A stretch of 64,000 nucleotides of DNA from Furcasterigmium furcatum (taxonomy: Eukaryota; Ascomycota; Sordariomycetes; Glomerellales; Plectosphaerellaceae), in NCBI GenBank assembly GCA_001599815.1, contig BCIA01000001.1, forward strand, positions 1,244,934 to 1,308,933, read 5' to 3'. This document shows positions 31,992 to 42,165 of this stretch, one piece after another. Numbering within the stretch: position 1 is the stretch's first letter; every line of letters starts with the position of its first letter. Made by a program: the position numbers and the translations under genes. The notes under the pieces were generated by a model that did not search any database, had not been told where the DNA came from, and saw only the letters and a program-made list of their open reading frames with translations.

Positions 31992-33109
31992 GATGGATGG
32001 CTTCGAGGAGGACAGTGACGAGGATGTCTAATGAAAGGATGAGGAGGAGGTCATCGCTACCGCAACGTAGAGGCAGTGTCGAATGCGCCCACAGAGGTTT
32101 CACAGCCCACGCAGGTTTTCGAGGACAACAGTCGGAAAAGAAAAATCCTTAGTCCATCGGGAGTGTCAGTCAGGCTGATGGTGGTGGTCGCGCGGATCGA
32201 GACGAACAGCGTGGTTGTAGCCTGGGCCGCCGCCAAGTCAGCCTCGGAAGGGGATAGCGCCGCCCCACTGGATCAACTTGTCGGGGGGAGGAGCCAATGG
32301 CTTGACGGAAACCAGGGCGGTGTGGAGTGGCAGAATTTCGGGGCACCCGATTGACGATGGCGCCCTCCCAGAGAGGCGAAGTTCAACAAAGAGTTTGCTC
32401 TCTGTTCCGAGCCGAAAGTCGGGTTCTTTGACCGTCTCCGGAATCAATAGGTAGGTACCAAGTCAACTCCCTACATAACTACATATCAAGGCCGGCTGTA
32501 CCGGCCTCCTTGCCAACCAAGCCCAATCTTGGCCGTTCCTGCATTGGTCCAATCCAAGAAATGCACGGGCCACGCGCTGAATGATGCTAGTCTCGCCTAA
32601 TTGGTTGACAGGCCAGACCCCTGTCATCGCCCGGAACATCGATGGCGCCGGTAGTGGTTGTCGGGGAAGGTGCCGTTGCCTGGTCAGCTCATGGTGGGGC
32701 ACAAAGTAAATAAAAGAAGCTCGAGGTCGTGATGACCTCTGCACTCCCTCTTGTCCTCCTCTTCACCATACAAACTCTCTACACACGCTCTCCTCCATCC
32801 CTCTCAAACCCTCCCGCTCTCCTCCAAGCTTTCCAGCTTGCGTATTGCATCAAAGTCTCACTTCAAGAATCATCAAGTCCGCTAGATCTCGTCGCTGTCA
32901 AGCCACCTGGTCGTCCCACCGACTTGGAGCCATTCTTCGAGGCCCCCTTTCGATCCATCGAAAACCACAAAGACAGAAGTACCAACAGAAACCAACACTA
33001 CCATCCAGGAACCTTTAACTAGAGTCTCTTGGAGCTCGTTCGATCATCGAAGCTCTCCATCTCTACCCCCACGTCGGTACAATTCAACCCCCCACACACA
33101 CTAGTCAAA
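31992..33109. promoter_or_regulatory. Divergent promoter region, kelch-BTB gene and CDC20
   Basis: 1.12 kb between divergent starts. A TATA-like TAAATAAAAG lies at 32707-32716, about 400 bp before the CDC20 ATG, and is followed by C/T-rich leader sequence. From 32735 to 33109 (375 nt) the plus strand has no ATG. An ATG at 32732 opens a 96-codon frame ending at 33022; it would be an upstream ORF only if transcription starts before it, which the TATA position makes doubtful. GGTAGGTACC occurs near 32450-32459. Confidence 0.5.
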
Positions 33110-34912
33110 ATGGCGACCCTTGTATCAACGCCCCTCAAGTCCCACCGTGGACTCTTCTCAACCCGGACTGCTGGCGGCCGGATGCCCCTGACCCCGTCTC
33201 CCCGTCAGAACTCCACCACTGTCCCCACAAACCTGAACTCGTCCCCCTTCACCCCTGAGAGGTCTTCGAGCAACGACGGCTTCCGGGCATCCAAGTCGAC
33301 CTACGGTGGCAACCTCACGGCCCACCTCGTCAGGTCCACCTCCAAGCCCAAGGCTTCGCACAGGGACTCGCCCAAGTCCAACATTGCTCGTGGTGTTTCG
33401 ACCCCCCGCAAGGCTCTTGAGCTCGGTGTCTCCGACTTTACCCTGGCCGGCACTGGTGCCACAAAGACTCCCTCCAGCACAAAGTCGAAGAAGACCAGCC
33501 TCAGGCAAAAGTCTGGCAAGACCACCCTCAACTACGGCGGTGACCGCTTCATCCCCAACCGTGGCTCCAGCTCTGCCATCTCCAACGTGGGCAGCGGCAA
33601 GCTCGATCACGCCGAGAAGCGCCCCAAGAGCAGCGGCGAGGGCTCTGCTACCCTTTCCTCGGCTGCCGATGATGCCATCGCTGCCCTGGAGAACCTCAAC
33701 ATCAACGACGATGACGAGCCCGCCAACTACACTCGTCCTTCTCCCAACACTGTTGCGTACCAGGACTCCCTCGCTAACGCCTGTGGCGTCAACCTCAACA
33801 CCCGCATCCTCCAGTTCAAGCCTGCTCCTCCTGAGTCGTCCAAGCCCATTGATCTGCGCCAGCAATACAACCGTCCTCTCAAGTCTGCCAGCGCCTCCAG
33901 CACTCAGTTCAAGCGCCGTGTTGCTTCGGCCCCCGAGCGTGTCCTGGATGCTCCTGGCCTGATTGACGACTACTACCTCAACCTCCTTGACTGGAGCTCT
34001 GGCAACCAGGTCGCCATCGGCCTTGAGCGCAATGTCTATGTCTGGTCCGCTGATGAAGGCTCTGTCAGCTGCCTTCTCGAGACCAGCCCTGACACCTATG
34101 TCAGCAGCGTCAAGTGGTCCGGCGACGGCGCATACGTCGGCGTTGGCCTCGGCACTGGTGAGGTCCAGATCTGGGACGTCGCCGAGGGCCAGAAGGTCCG
34201 CAGCATGCTCGGCCACGACACCCGTGTTGGCGTCATGGGCTGGAGCAAGCACCTTCTGTCCACTGGTGCCCGCAGCGGACTTGTTTTCAACCATGATGTT
34301 CGCATCGCTGAGCACAAGGTTGCCGAGCTCGTCTCTCACACCTCGGAGGTCTGCGGCCTCGAGTGGCGCTCCGATGGTGCTCAGCTCGCTACCGGCGGCA
34401 ACGACAACCTTGTCTCTATCTGGGACGCCCGCTCCCTCGCAGTCCCCAAGTTCACCAAGACCAACCACAAGGCCGCCGTCAAGGCCCTCGCCTGGTGCCC
34501 CTGGAACATGAACCTCCTCGCCACCGGCGGTGGTTCGTACGACCGTCACATCCACTTCTGGAACTCCACCTCCGGCGCCCGCGTCAACAGCATCGATACC
34601 GGTTCGCAGGTCACCAGCCTCCGCTGGAGCCCCCACTACCGCGAGATCGTCAGCTCCAGCGGTTTCCCCGACAACTCTCTCAGCATCTGGAGCTACCCCA
34701 CCCTGGTCCGCAACGTCGAGATCCCCGCTCACGAGAGCCGTGTCCTGCACAGCTGCCTCAGCCCCGATGGCCAGATGCTCGCCACTGCCGCTGCCGACGA
34801 GAGCTTGAAGTTCTGGAAGGTCTTTGAGAAGAAGGCTGGCGCCGCCGCCGGTCTGGGCGGCAGTGGTTCCTCGGGCAAGGCCGAGATGACCAAGCAGATG
34901 ACTATCCGGTAG
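33110..34912 (+). CDS. CDC20: APC/C activator Cdc20
   Basis: An intronless frame of 600 residues; ATG at 33110 in the strong context TCAAAATGG. The N-terminal 285 residues are Ser/Thr/Lys-rich and carry the C-box DRFIPNR (145-151), a D-box-like RKAL (100-103), and RILQFKPAPP (232-241) at the position of the Mad2/BubR1-type interaction motif of Cdc20 proteins. Seven WD40 repeats fill residues 285-585, starting VLDAPGLIDDYYLNLLDWSS. The C-terminus ends Met-Thr-Ile-Arg, the IR tail that docks on the anaphase-promoting complex. C-box, WD40 ring and IR tail define the Cdc20/Cdh1 family; the FKPAPP motif favours Cdc20 over Cdh1. It recruits substrates such as securin and cyclin B to the APC/C at anaphase onset. 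Confidence 0.93.
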   Translation: MATLVSTPLKSHRGLFSTRTAGGRMPLTPSPRQNSTTVPTNLNSSPFTPERSSSNDGFRASKSTYGGNLTAHLVRSTSKPKASHRDSPKSNIARGVSTPRKALELGVSDFTLAGTGATKTPSSTKSKKTSLRQKSGKTTLNYGGDRFIPNRGSSSAISNVGSGKLDHAEKRPKSSGEGSATLSSAADDAIAALENLNINDDDEPANYTRPSPNTVAYQDSLANACGVNLNTRILQFKPAPPESSKPIDLRQQYNRPLKSASASSTQFKRRVASAPERVLDAPGLIDDYYLNLLDWSSGNQVAIGLERNVYVWSADEGSVSCLLETSPDTYVSSVKWSGDGAYVGVGLGTGEVQIWDVAEGQKVRSMLGHDTRVGVMGWSKHLLSTGARSGLVFNHDVRIAEHKVAELVSHTSEVCGLEWRSDGAQLATGGNDNLVSIWDARSLAVPKFTKTNHKAAVKALAWCPWNMNLLATGGGSYDRHIHFWNSTSGARVNSIDTGSQVTSLRWSPHYREIVSSSGFPDNSLSIWSYPTLVRNVEIPAHESRVLHSCLSPDGQMLATAAADESLKFWKVFEKKAGAAAGLGGSGSSGKAEMTKQMTIR

Positions 34913-35916
34913 ATCATCATCGTGCCTGACAATCAATGTCGGCCGACGTGACGATACGACAAGTGTAGGTATCTCTCAACATCTGGGCAACTTGTGTTTC
35001 TGGGTTCCAGCCGGTCGGAGCGTCTTTTTCAGCGAGGAGTTGGGGTGTATTTGGCTTCCCTCTCACGTGGCATGAAAGAGCTTCTCCACGAAGGAACGAG
35101 ACTGCATGATCAATGACGATCATGAACAAGGAATGAGGTTATCATCATCTGGTCTACCTGGGCTTAGGTGGATGTTTTGTGTGTCCTGTGAATGGACTGA
35201 AGTGTGGCGCACTAAGGATTGTACAGACAGCGAGCGGTAGCATCAAGTTAAGTGACTATGCGCCCTTCGACAGAATGCTATTGAATCATTGAGAAGATTG
35301 TGTCTCTGTGAAGCTCGTTCCTCTACATGGTGCTGCCAGAACCCTCCGATCTTCCCATTGGCTCACCGTCACAGGGGCAGGCAACAACCGAGAACGGCAG
35401 TTGCACCCCGCGCCAGCCTTATCGATACGGGATGACTAATTGCAGAGCCTCCAACGTCCCTCAATTCCACCCAGGGAAACAAAGGGAAACTTACTCTCCT
35501 CAATACCAACCCCCAACTCCACACGACCGACAAACACGGACAGCGCGATATCTTCGACAAGGAAGGCAGACTAGAAATACGTCTGCCGTTAGATCGGCGG
35601 TGTCTGATTTCTATCCCTATCCGACCAGCCGAAGCTCGAACTTTCCATCCGCGCGCCTTCGCCGAACCACGCCGACTCGGGCCGCGACCCGCCACTCAAC
35701 TGCCGCTGAACCTCTTTGACTGCCGCCGGAGTCTCAGAATCATTCCATCTGATAACCTATTCTGTTATTTTGGACGGACTTCCTAACCCCGCGAGTTCAT
35801 CAGCGGTCAACAAGGCACACGAGGACTTCAGTGCCCGCGCCATCGGCCAGTATCGGCCTTGAGAACGAGCATCGACCATACCCGAGACACAAGAAGACAA
35901 CTTCTCGTCGTTCATC
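34913..35916. promoter_or_regulatory. CDC20 3' region and TFIIA large-subunit leader
   Basis: The left part is CDC20 3' UTR and flank. ATTGG (inverted CCAAT) occurs near 35355. From 35435 to 35916 (482 nt) there is no plus-strand ATG and the sequence is C/A-rich, as expected for the leader of the downstream gene. No further gene is supported. Confidence 0.55.
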
Positions 35917-37026
35917 ATGTCCAACAACGTTGTCGGAAACGTTTACCAGCAAGTGATTGAGGAAGTCATCAATGCCTCTCGCGTCGACTTCGAGGAAGGC
36001 GGCGTTGATGAGGCCGTGTTGGAAGAGCTCAAGAAGGGTTGGCAACAAAAGCTGTCGCAACTTGAGGTCGCTGCCTTCCCCTGGGATCCCAAGCCGGAGC
36101 CCCCCGCGCCTGCCCCAGCTCCGCAGCCCCAGGTCCAGCAGGCTCAGGATACCTTGGTCCAACCCGCCGCCTATTCGCAGTCTGAATTGAGCCCCCAGCC
36201 CCCGGCTGCTGCAATTGCCCTCCCGGGAGGCCCTCCGGACGTACAAGTTAAGCAGGAGCCGGGCATCAAGCAAGAGCCCGGTGTTCCAAACTATCATTCC
36301 ACGCCAGCTGGAAGCAACCTTGCCACGCAGAGAGCGCTCGCCAACATTCAACAGAGGTATGGTGACGAGAAAGCGTCGAGCATCGGTCAAAGCCACGCCG
36401 CCGGAGCGGCGCAGAGGCCCAGCCAACCGCCCCAGAGTATCGCGCTACCGCAACAGCAATACCGCCCCCCTCAGCCCAACGCTGTGCCCCAGCAACCGCA
36501 ATACCCCAACTCATCGCAACCTGGCATGCGGAACTCCCAAGTTGATGGTGCTGGAGATGGCGTCGAGGACTATGACGACATACAGGGCGTTCTGATGCAG
36601 CGCGATGCGGCCGGCACCCTGCACGAGCTCGGACGTGTGGATATTGACCGTATGATGCATTCTCAGATCCTGTCGAACGCCAAGGCCATGGAGGGTGGCG
36701 GCCTCATGCTTCCGCTCAAGGAGGCCACCAAGCACAGGACTGCCGCTTCAAAGAAGGGGAAGGAGCGCGCTGGCGTCGCCCAGTACGATGGCGAAGACGA
36801 CGATATCGCAGATGAGGATGCCATCAACTCTGACCTGGACGACTCTGACGAGGATCAAGAAGAGGAAGAGGTCGACGATGAGGGCCTCGGCCACATCATG
36901 CTCTGCATGTACGACAAGGTCCAGCGCGTCAAGAACAAGTGGAAGTGTGTCCTCAAGGATGGCGTTCTTACTGTGAACGGCAAGGAATACGTCTTCCACA
37001 AGGCGACGGGCGAGTATGAGTGGTAA
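35917..37026 (+). CDS. TOA1: Transcription initiation factor IIA large subunit
   Basis: An intronless frame of 369 residues. The N-terminal 50 residues (VVGNVYQQVIEEVINASR..DFEEGGVDE) form the helical-bundle half of TFIIA alpha, the middle is a long Pro/Gln-rich spacer, residues 285-325 are acidic, and the C-terminal 50 residues (MLCMYDKVQRVKNKWKCVLK, then the YVFHKATGEYEW end) form the beta-barrel half that contacts TBP and DNA. Both conserved ends and the acidic segment are in the usual order, so the protein is complete. TFIIA stabilises TBP on promoters with the small subunit Toa2. The ATG at 35917 is the first in a 482-nt ATG-free leader. Confidence 0.95.
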   Translation: MSNNVVGNVYQQVIEEVINASRVDFEEGGVDEAVLEELKKGWQQKLSQLEVAAFPWDPKPEPPAPAPAPQPQVQQAQDTLVQPAAYSQSELSPQPPAAAIALPGGPPDVQVKQEPGIKQEPGVPNYHSTPAGSNLATQRALANIQQRYGDEKASSIGQSHAAGAAQRPSQPPQSIALPQQQYRPPQPNAVPQQPQYPNSSQPGMRNSQVDGAGDGVEDYDDIQGVLMQRDAAGTLHELGRVDIDRMMHSQILSNAKAMEGGGLMLPLKEATKHRTAASKKGKERAGVAQYDGEDDDIADEDAINSDLDDSDEDQEEEEVDDEGLGHIMLCMYDKVQRVKNKWKCVLKDGVLTVNGKEYVFHKATGEYEW

Positions 37027-37664
37027 ATTCTGGTGAACAACCACACACAACGGGACGGGTCGGTGTCCCCATTCGAACACGACACACCGTCATAAGATTG
37101 GACAAGAACAAGGTCTTTTGTTTTTGCAAAAGGACGCGCGGCTACACATTTCGGGCTCTCTCCGACTGCCCATTCGATGACATTGACGCCTTGAAGTTGG
37201 CCTGACCTGGCTTTATGAGCGAACGATAGATGGAAATATGGGAGGGGAAATGGGCAAGAATGGGACGCCGGGATTTTAGAGAGGTGGGAGAGCAAACATG
37301 CGCGCTCGTGGTGCAGACGAGCTGGACAGGTCAGGCATTCCGCATTCATCGTGTATCATGCGGGGGTTAGCTGGCCAGAGGCTGGCCACCTTTACTGGCT
37401 ACCCGTCTCGTTGAAAGGGGGACACTTGGGTAGCTTCACAAATCAACTACTCATTCCTCCAAGGTTCATCGTTCAAGGTTTCAAGCTGAAGCAAGATCTT
37501 TTGGGAAGCTGTACTCGTTCGTCATTCTTCCCGTGAAGTCATATATCACCCCTTGGTGACAAGGTGGCTGACCGTGCATGTCTATGTACAGTGCCCAAAA
37601 CACGCCATATATACCACCCAAAGCAACGCTGCGTCTAGCACATCACCTTCAGGCTCACTTCACC
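37027..37664. other. Spacer between convergent TOA1 and Maf genes
   Basis: This is the 3' flank of both genes; short frames only. No signal beyond expected 3' UTR sequence was seen. Confidence 0.6.
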
Positions 37665-38483
37665 TCACAGGATCAGGTCCGCCTCCTCCTCCTCGCTGTC
37701 CTGCACATCCTGCTTGAAGATGACCTTCTCCGCCAGCGCCAGCGTCTTCCGCACCGGCAGCCCGACCACGTTGTCCACGCCGCCGTCGACCTTCTCGACC
37801 AGAATCATACCCCCGATTCCCTGCACGGCATAACCTCCCGCCTTGTCCGCGCCCTCGCGGGTCTTGACGTACGCCTCGATGACGTCGTCCGGGAGCCCAT
37901 CCTCTTCCTTGGCAAAGTAGACCTTCGTCTCCTCGGTGTGGCACGAGATCTCGTAGCCGGGGTGCTGGGCGTCCTCGCGCGGAGCGAGGACGACGATGGC
38001 CGTCAGCACGCGGTGGACGACGGTGTCGCGGAGGTGGCGGAGCATGCGTACGTGCTCGGCCTCGGAGCGGGGCTTCTCGAGGATGCGCCCGTCGCGCGTG
38101 ACGATGATGGTGTCTGCGGAGATGACGAGGGCGGGGTCCGGGATGGAGGCGAGGGAGGCCTCGGGGCTGAGGAGGGACTCGTAGACTGAGAGGCACTTTT
38201 GGCGGGCCGTGGCGGCGACGTATTCGTACGGGCCGTAGGCGGACTTGTCGAGGTCTTCGGGGAGTTTGGAAGGGACGATTTCGAGGTTTGTCAGGCCGAC
38301 TTGGGCGAGGAGGGCTTTGCGACGCGGAGAGGCGGAGGCGAGGACGACGCGCTTGGACTTGAGGTGGTCGAGAATGGGCAGGCGCAGGGGGAGAGGGCCT
38401 GGAGGAGGGCGGTTCGTAGGCTTGGGCTTGGGAGCTTCGACACCTTGCTCAGTGGCGGTGTTGTCGGGCGGCGGGTCGGACAT
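37665..38483 (-). CDS. Maf/HAM1-like nucleotide pyrophosphatase
   Basis: An intronless frame of 272 residues on the minus strand. Residues 1-42 are a Pro-rich extension not seen in bacterial Maf. The Maf fold then starts with the nucleotide-binding RVVLASASPRRKALL (45-59), followed by ATARQKCLSVYES, the ISADTIIV segment with its catalytic Asp, EETKVYFA, GGYAVQGIGG and NVVGLPVRK. These are the conserved Maf blocks in order. Maf proteins hydrolyse non-canonical or modified nucleoside triphosphates (m5UTP, pseudo-UTP, dTTP depending on branch) to monophosphates and keep the pool clean; which substrate is used here cannot be read from sequence. The acidic C-terminal tail (DSEEEEADLIL) is unusual. 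Confidence 0.9.
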   Translation of the reverse strand: MSDPPPDNTATEQGVEAPKPKPTNRPPPGPLPLRLPILDHLKSKRVVLASASPRRKALLAQVGLTNLEIVPSKLPEDLDKSAYGPYEYVAATARQKCLSVYESLLSPEASLASIPDPALVISADTIIVTRDGRILEKPRSEAEHVRMLRHLRDTVVHRVLTAIVVLAPREDAQHPGYEISCHTEETKVYFAKEEDGLPDDVIEAYVKTREGADKAGGYAVQGIGGMILVEKVDGGVDNVVGLPVRKTLALAEKVIFKQDVQDSEEEEADLIL

Positions 38484-39053
38484 TGTGCTGTCTTGGGATT
38501 GGTATTGGGGTTTAGATACGATCGGATGGATTTGGATTGATATTGGGCGGTAGCCGGGCGGCGGGAGAGGTCAATGGACAGCTGGTGATAGCTTTACTGT
38601 GTGTCGGTGGAAGCTGAAAAGTGAAGCTGTAAATGTTCGAGCTCCCAGAGGATGACGGCGCCGGCAGAGGCGGAGGCTTCAGGGGCCAACCCCGCTGAAC
38701 TCACCTTATCTTATCTGCCGACAGACCTCATTGCGCTTCCCCCGCCCTTTCTCCAATTCCCATCGTCTTGGGCGGCGTGACCGGCTGTCACTGGCATTTC
38801 CCTGGGGGCGTCGGCGTCCTTCTTTCAATCCAAGATCTGTCAGTCATGCCCATGCAGGTGTCCTGAGAAGGATTCAGCACCTAGGCACCACCAGCCAAAC
38901 ACGGTGCAGCTCACCCAAGAGCAGATCCCTACCTCCAGGAGGCGTCCGTCTCGAGTCACCAACCTCCAACAACTCGGCTCGTGCTTCAACATCCGCATAG
39001 CGCTAGGACATGTGATAGTCCCTTATCATCAGCTTCCGCAACAGAGACGAGCC
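38484..39053. promoter_or_regulatory. Divergent promoter region, Maf and bHLH genes
   Basis: 570 bp between divergent starts. TTATCTTATCT repeats (GATA-factor sites on the minus strand) occur near 38705-38716. Upstream ATGs for the bHLH gene occur at about 38847, 38852 and 39010. Confidence 0.5.
39010..39015 (+). promoter_or_regulatory. Start-stop element (ATG-TGA) upstream of the bHLH gene
   Basis: ATG is followed immediately by TGA, 38 nt before the main ATG at 39054. Minimal start-stop uORFs hold ribosomes at the site and lower downstream initiation in characterised eukaryotic genes. Its presence in the mRNA depends on the transcription start. Confidence 0.45.
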
Positions 39054-39615
39054 ATGGCATCAGCTTCGAAGGATGCGTCCTCATCTAAGCCCCAGGCCCA
39101 GCCTGCGGTCGAAGGGGACGACAAGATCCGGCTCACGGAGGCCGAGAAGAAGCAGAACCACATTGCGTCCGGTACGTTCGGTCCCAGGAATGCCTGATCA
39201 AGATCTTCACGTGCCATCCAGGCTTGCGGCGCATCTACAAGCAGCAAGGGCTGCAGTGCAGCGGCGGTTTTAATGTCGTTTCGGGTTGCATCCTAACATT
39301 TCATTCTCCCGTAGAGCAAAAGCGACGACAGGCAATTCGGGAGGGCTTCGACAAGCTGACCGAGCTGGTGCCCGGCCTTGAGGGTCAAGGGCGCTCTGAG
39401 GGTCTGGTGCTGCAGCGGACGGTTAAGTACATGCATCAGCAGCTCGCGGAAAGACGGGCCTTGATCGAACGCGTCGAGGCACTCGGCGGGGTCGTGGACC
39501 CGGAGTTGAAGCGGTAAGTCTGCGGATCACCGCGGCACTCGTGGCTTCTGAGCTCACATGGTGCAGGCAAGCAGCCAACCAGAACGGAGGCGGCAGAAGT
39601 GCTTCGGGCAAGTAA
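39054..39615 (+). CDS. Ino4-like basic helix-loop-helix protein
   Basis: Three exons: 39054-39171, 39315-39513 and 39567-39615; phases 1 and 2; total 121 residues. The first intron is 143 nt, long for this window, with a CTAAC branch-like site near its end. The bHLH domain fills residues 32-95: basic region NHIASEQKRR with H36, E40 and R44 at the positions that contact CANNTG E-boxes, helix 1, a short loop (PGLEGQGRS), helix 2, then a leucine-containing extension. The small size and the layout match yeast Ino4, which pairs with Ino2 at phospholipid genes. Filamentous fungi lack a clear Ino2, so partner and targets here are open. There is no separate activation domain. Confidence 0.82.
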
Positions 39616-39856
39616 CGAGAGGATTCAAGCAAGTAGCGATCTATTGAGGCAGCCAGGGAGTCACGGGATGTTGTTGGGCCCGAGCGTGGTTATTGTTTGC
39701 CATGTATCATAGGTAGCATGATGAACAACCAACCCGTGTGCCTGTAACACACATGGGTGAGTTTTCTAGAGAAGGGTCAGACCGCAACTATGCAGAGCAC
39801 CACCTATTCCACCCCGCGTATTCTACAGTGTATGGTACAGTTCATATACAAGGACG

Positions 39857-41389
39857 TCACTGGAACGTCCGCACCATCTCCTTCATCCTTTCCAGCAGCT
39901 CTGTTGGCGTCAGGTCCTCCCTGCCCTTCTTCTCCTTCTTGTTCAAGGAGACGGTGCCCTGCTCGACGTTCTGCTTTCCGACGACCAGCACGAGGCCGTA
40001 GTTCTTCTCCCGCGCCTCGGCCAGCTTCTCGCCCAGCGGGCGGGTGCTCGCGTCCACCTCGACCGTGAACCCCGTCGGGCTCGGCTGCGACTTGCTCCGC
40101 TCCTCCTCGGTGGCCCGCCCGTGACCCGTCAGCAGGTCCTTGACCTGCGCGGCCCAGTCGACGACCGGGTCCGTGTCGTTGAGCGTCAGCACCACCACCT
40201 GCCGCGGGTTCAGCCAGAAGGGCCAGCGGCCGTTGTACTCCTCGATGAGGAGGGCCATGAGGCGCTCGACGGAGCCGAGGATGGCGCGGTGGATGAGCAC
40301 GGGGGTGACGGGGCCGTAGGTCTCCTTGGCGGCGGCGTCGACCTGGTCCAGCGGCACACCGGCGGCCTCGTGCTCGGGGGCGGGCGCCTGGTACTCGAGC
40401 TTGAAGCGCTGGGGGAGCTGGAAGTCGAGCTGGACGGTGCCGGCCTGGTGGGTGCGGCCGTCTGAGTCCTGCAGCATGACGTCGATCTTGGGGCCGTAGA
40501 AGGCGCCGTCGCCCTCCTTGATGGTGTAGGGGAGGCCGGCCTGCTCGAGGGCGGCGCGGAGCTGGGCCTCGGCGCGGTCCCACTCGGCGTGGGTGCCGAT
40601 GTAGTGGTCCTCGGGGCGGGTGGAGAGGGCGAAGGAGTAGCCGCGCAGGCCGAGGGCGCCGTAGACGGACTTCATGAAGTCGAGGGTGCGGAAGACCTCG
40701 GCCTGGATCTGGATGGGGCGGCAGAAGACGTGGCCGTCGTCCTGGTGGAAGCGGCGCACGCGGGTGAGGCCGCTCAGGGCGCCGGAGACCTCGTTGCGGT
40801 GGAGGGGGCTGAAGTCGGCGTAGCGTATGGGCAGGTCGCGGTAGCTCCGGCTGCGCGAGGCGAAGATGAGGCAGTGGCCCGGGCAGTTCATGGGCTTGAG
40901 GCCGTAGTCGTCGTCGGCGCCCTCTGCGAGGCGGGACCCGTCACCGGACGGGGGGTCCCTGTCGCCGCAGCAGCTGGACGGCTCGGGCTGGCGAGCGCGG
41001 CTCGTCACGGTGTACATGTCGTCGGCGTAGTTCTGCAGGTGGCCCGACACCTCCCAGAGGGACTTCTTGTAGATGTTGGGGGTGATGACCTCCTCGAAGC
41101 CGTAGTGCACATATTGGCGTCGGAGGAAATCGACGAGGCGGTTGAAGATCCGGGCGCCGTTGGGCAGAAAGATGGGAGAGCCGGGGCTGTATACGGAGGT
41201 CATGAAGAGCTCCTGCTGCATGCCCAGCTTGCGATGGTCCGGGGGCTCGGGGACATCTCGATCAGCTGCTGGGGGTGGTGTTCCCTGTGTCGAGTAGAGC
41301 CGTGGCGAGGGTGTTCTGGGCCATGTTGACGGCTTCGGGAATCGAGAGGTGTATCGGAGGGCCGATCTGGCGGCCCGTGAGGGGAGCAT
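39857..41389 (-). CDS. MST1: Mitochondrial threonyl-tRNA synthetase
   Basis: An intronless frame of 510 residues on the minus strand; the frame is open further upstream but 41389 is the first ATG. The N-terminus is Arg/Ser-rich without acids and contains RLYST (30-34), a typical matrix-processing site. The class II core follows: FLPNGARIFNRL (motif 1), the zinc-site cysteine C169 in MNCPGHC, H220 and H367 as the other ligands, motif 2 in FSPLHRNEVSGALSGLTRVRR, and motif 3 in LIHRAILGSVERLM. The C-terminal 115 residues are the anticodon-binding domain. The TGS and editing domains of cytosolic ThrRS are absent, as in yeast Mst1. Residues 128-158 are an extra Cys/Gly/Asp-rich loop before MNCPGH. 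The gene is convergent with the bHLH gene (241 bp between stops). Confidence 0.93.
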   Translation of the reverse strand: MLPSRAARSALRYTSRFPKPSTWPRTPSPRLYSTQGTPPPAADRDVPEPPDHRKLGMQQELFMTSVYSPGSPIFLPNGARIFNRLVDFLRRQYVHYGFEEVITPNIYKKSLWEVSGHLQNYADDMYTVTSRARQPEPSSCCGDRDPPSGDGSRLAEGADDDYGLKPMNCPGHCLIFASRSRSYRDLPIRYADFSPLHRNEVSGALSGLTRVRRFHQDDGHVFCRPIQIQAEVFRTLDFMKSVYGALGLRGYSFALSTRPEDHYIGTHAEWDRAEAQLRAALEQAGLPYTIKEGDGAFYGPKIDVMLQDSDGRTHQAGTVQLDFQLPQRFKLEYQAPAPEHEAAGVPLDQVDAAAKETYGPVTPVLIHRAILGSVERLMALLIEEYNGRWPFWLNPRQVVVLTLNDTDPVVDWAAQVKDLLTGHGRATEEERSKSQPSPTGFTVEVDASTRPLGEKLAEAREKNYGLVLVVGKQNVEQGTVSLNKKEKKGREDLTPTELLERMKEMVRTFQ

Positions 41390-42165
41390 CACGTTGTGTG
41401 GTGCCAATTGGGAAGCATGGCGTGAGTGTGTTGAGGTGTTGGAGTTGACCAAAAATCAGACAGGGGTCGTGGGAGACCTGGAGCTCTCGGTGGGGCTCGG
41501 TGAGTGTCCAATGGGGAGGTCGGAGCCCCTGATCACGGATATTTCACAGGCACGGAACACAGCTTACCTAGGAACCTAATGTCCCAAAACAACAAGAATA
41601 TCAAACACGGGCTGCGAACCCTTTTTCATTTTGCATGTTAGACTACTTCTCCGAGCTCTAAATATGTTGTGTTAGTAACCTCTTCACCTCCCACACGGCA
41701 TGGGGGTGGTGTCGTCCCGTTGCCAGCTGGAGAGTCGGCCCACAGAGAGAGCCTGCGAGCCTGGGGATATGAGTTGTGGGCAGAGTCAGACGTCAGTCTA
41801 CTGAGTTAGCTTCTCGTCTGAGGCATTGCATGTCGCGAGGCGCTGCCCAGGTCTCAGGATGCCCCGTGAAACGCCCCGTTGGACTCCACACGGGGCCTTC
41901 GAGAAGTTGATGGGATCGGCGACTGTCTGTGCTCAAGCTGGACGATCGCGAGATCCCGAGCAATGTTTGTGTTTCAAACACCACGCTGGAGATGAGAATA
42001 ATTCACGTTCAGTGCTTTGACTGCAGATGGATGTCCATTGAGTTACCTATTGCTACGGGTTTAACTAGAACCTCGACGACGCACTGGCATACTTATACCA
42101 CCAATGCTCCTCGACGGTTCATTGTTGGCTCCTCCACGCTTCTCTCACTCACATGTGCTGGCAAC
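41390..42165. promoter_or_regulatory. Divergent promoter region, ThrRS and GH47-like genes
   Basis: 776 bp between start codons. The GH47 frame is open leftward to 41929 and has two further in-frame ATGs (41992 and 42031), so the right half could be coding if a longer start is used. CTTATACC at about 42087-42094 is a weak TATA-like element that would favour the start at 42166. TTACCTAGG occurs near 41573. Confidence 0.45.

Noticed and set aside
32732..33022. 96-codon frame in the CDC20 leader beginning with a signal-peptide-like stretch
   Set aside because: The TATA-like element at 32707 puts the probable transcription start at or after this ATG, and the rest of the frame is leader-like C/T/A-rich sequence.
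33158..34936. 592-codon open frame antisense to CDC20
   Set aside because: It is a shadow of the GC-rich CDC20 codons on the opposite strand. Its translation is repetitive (Val/Ala/Gly/Asp-rich) without domain features, while the sense frame encodes complete Cdc20.
40921..41000. Possible unspliced intron in the mitochondrial ThrRS gene
   Set aside because: The only plausible donor (GTGACG) and acceptor (CTCGCAG) are in different phases, so removal shifts the frame before the essential MNCPGH block.
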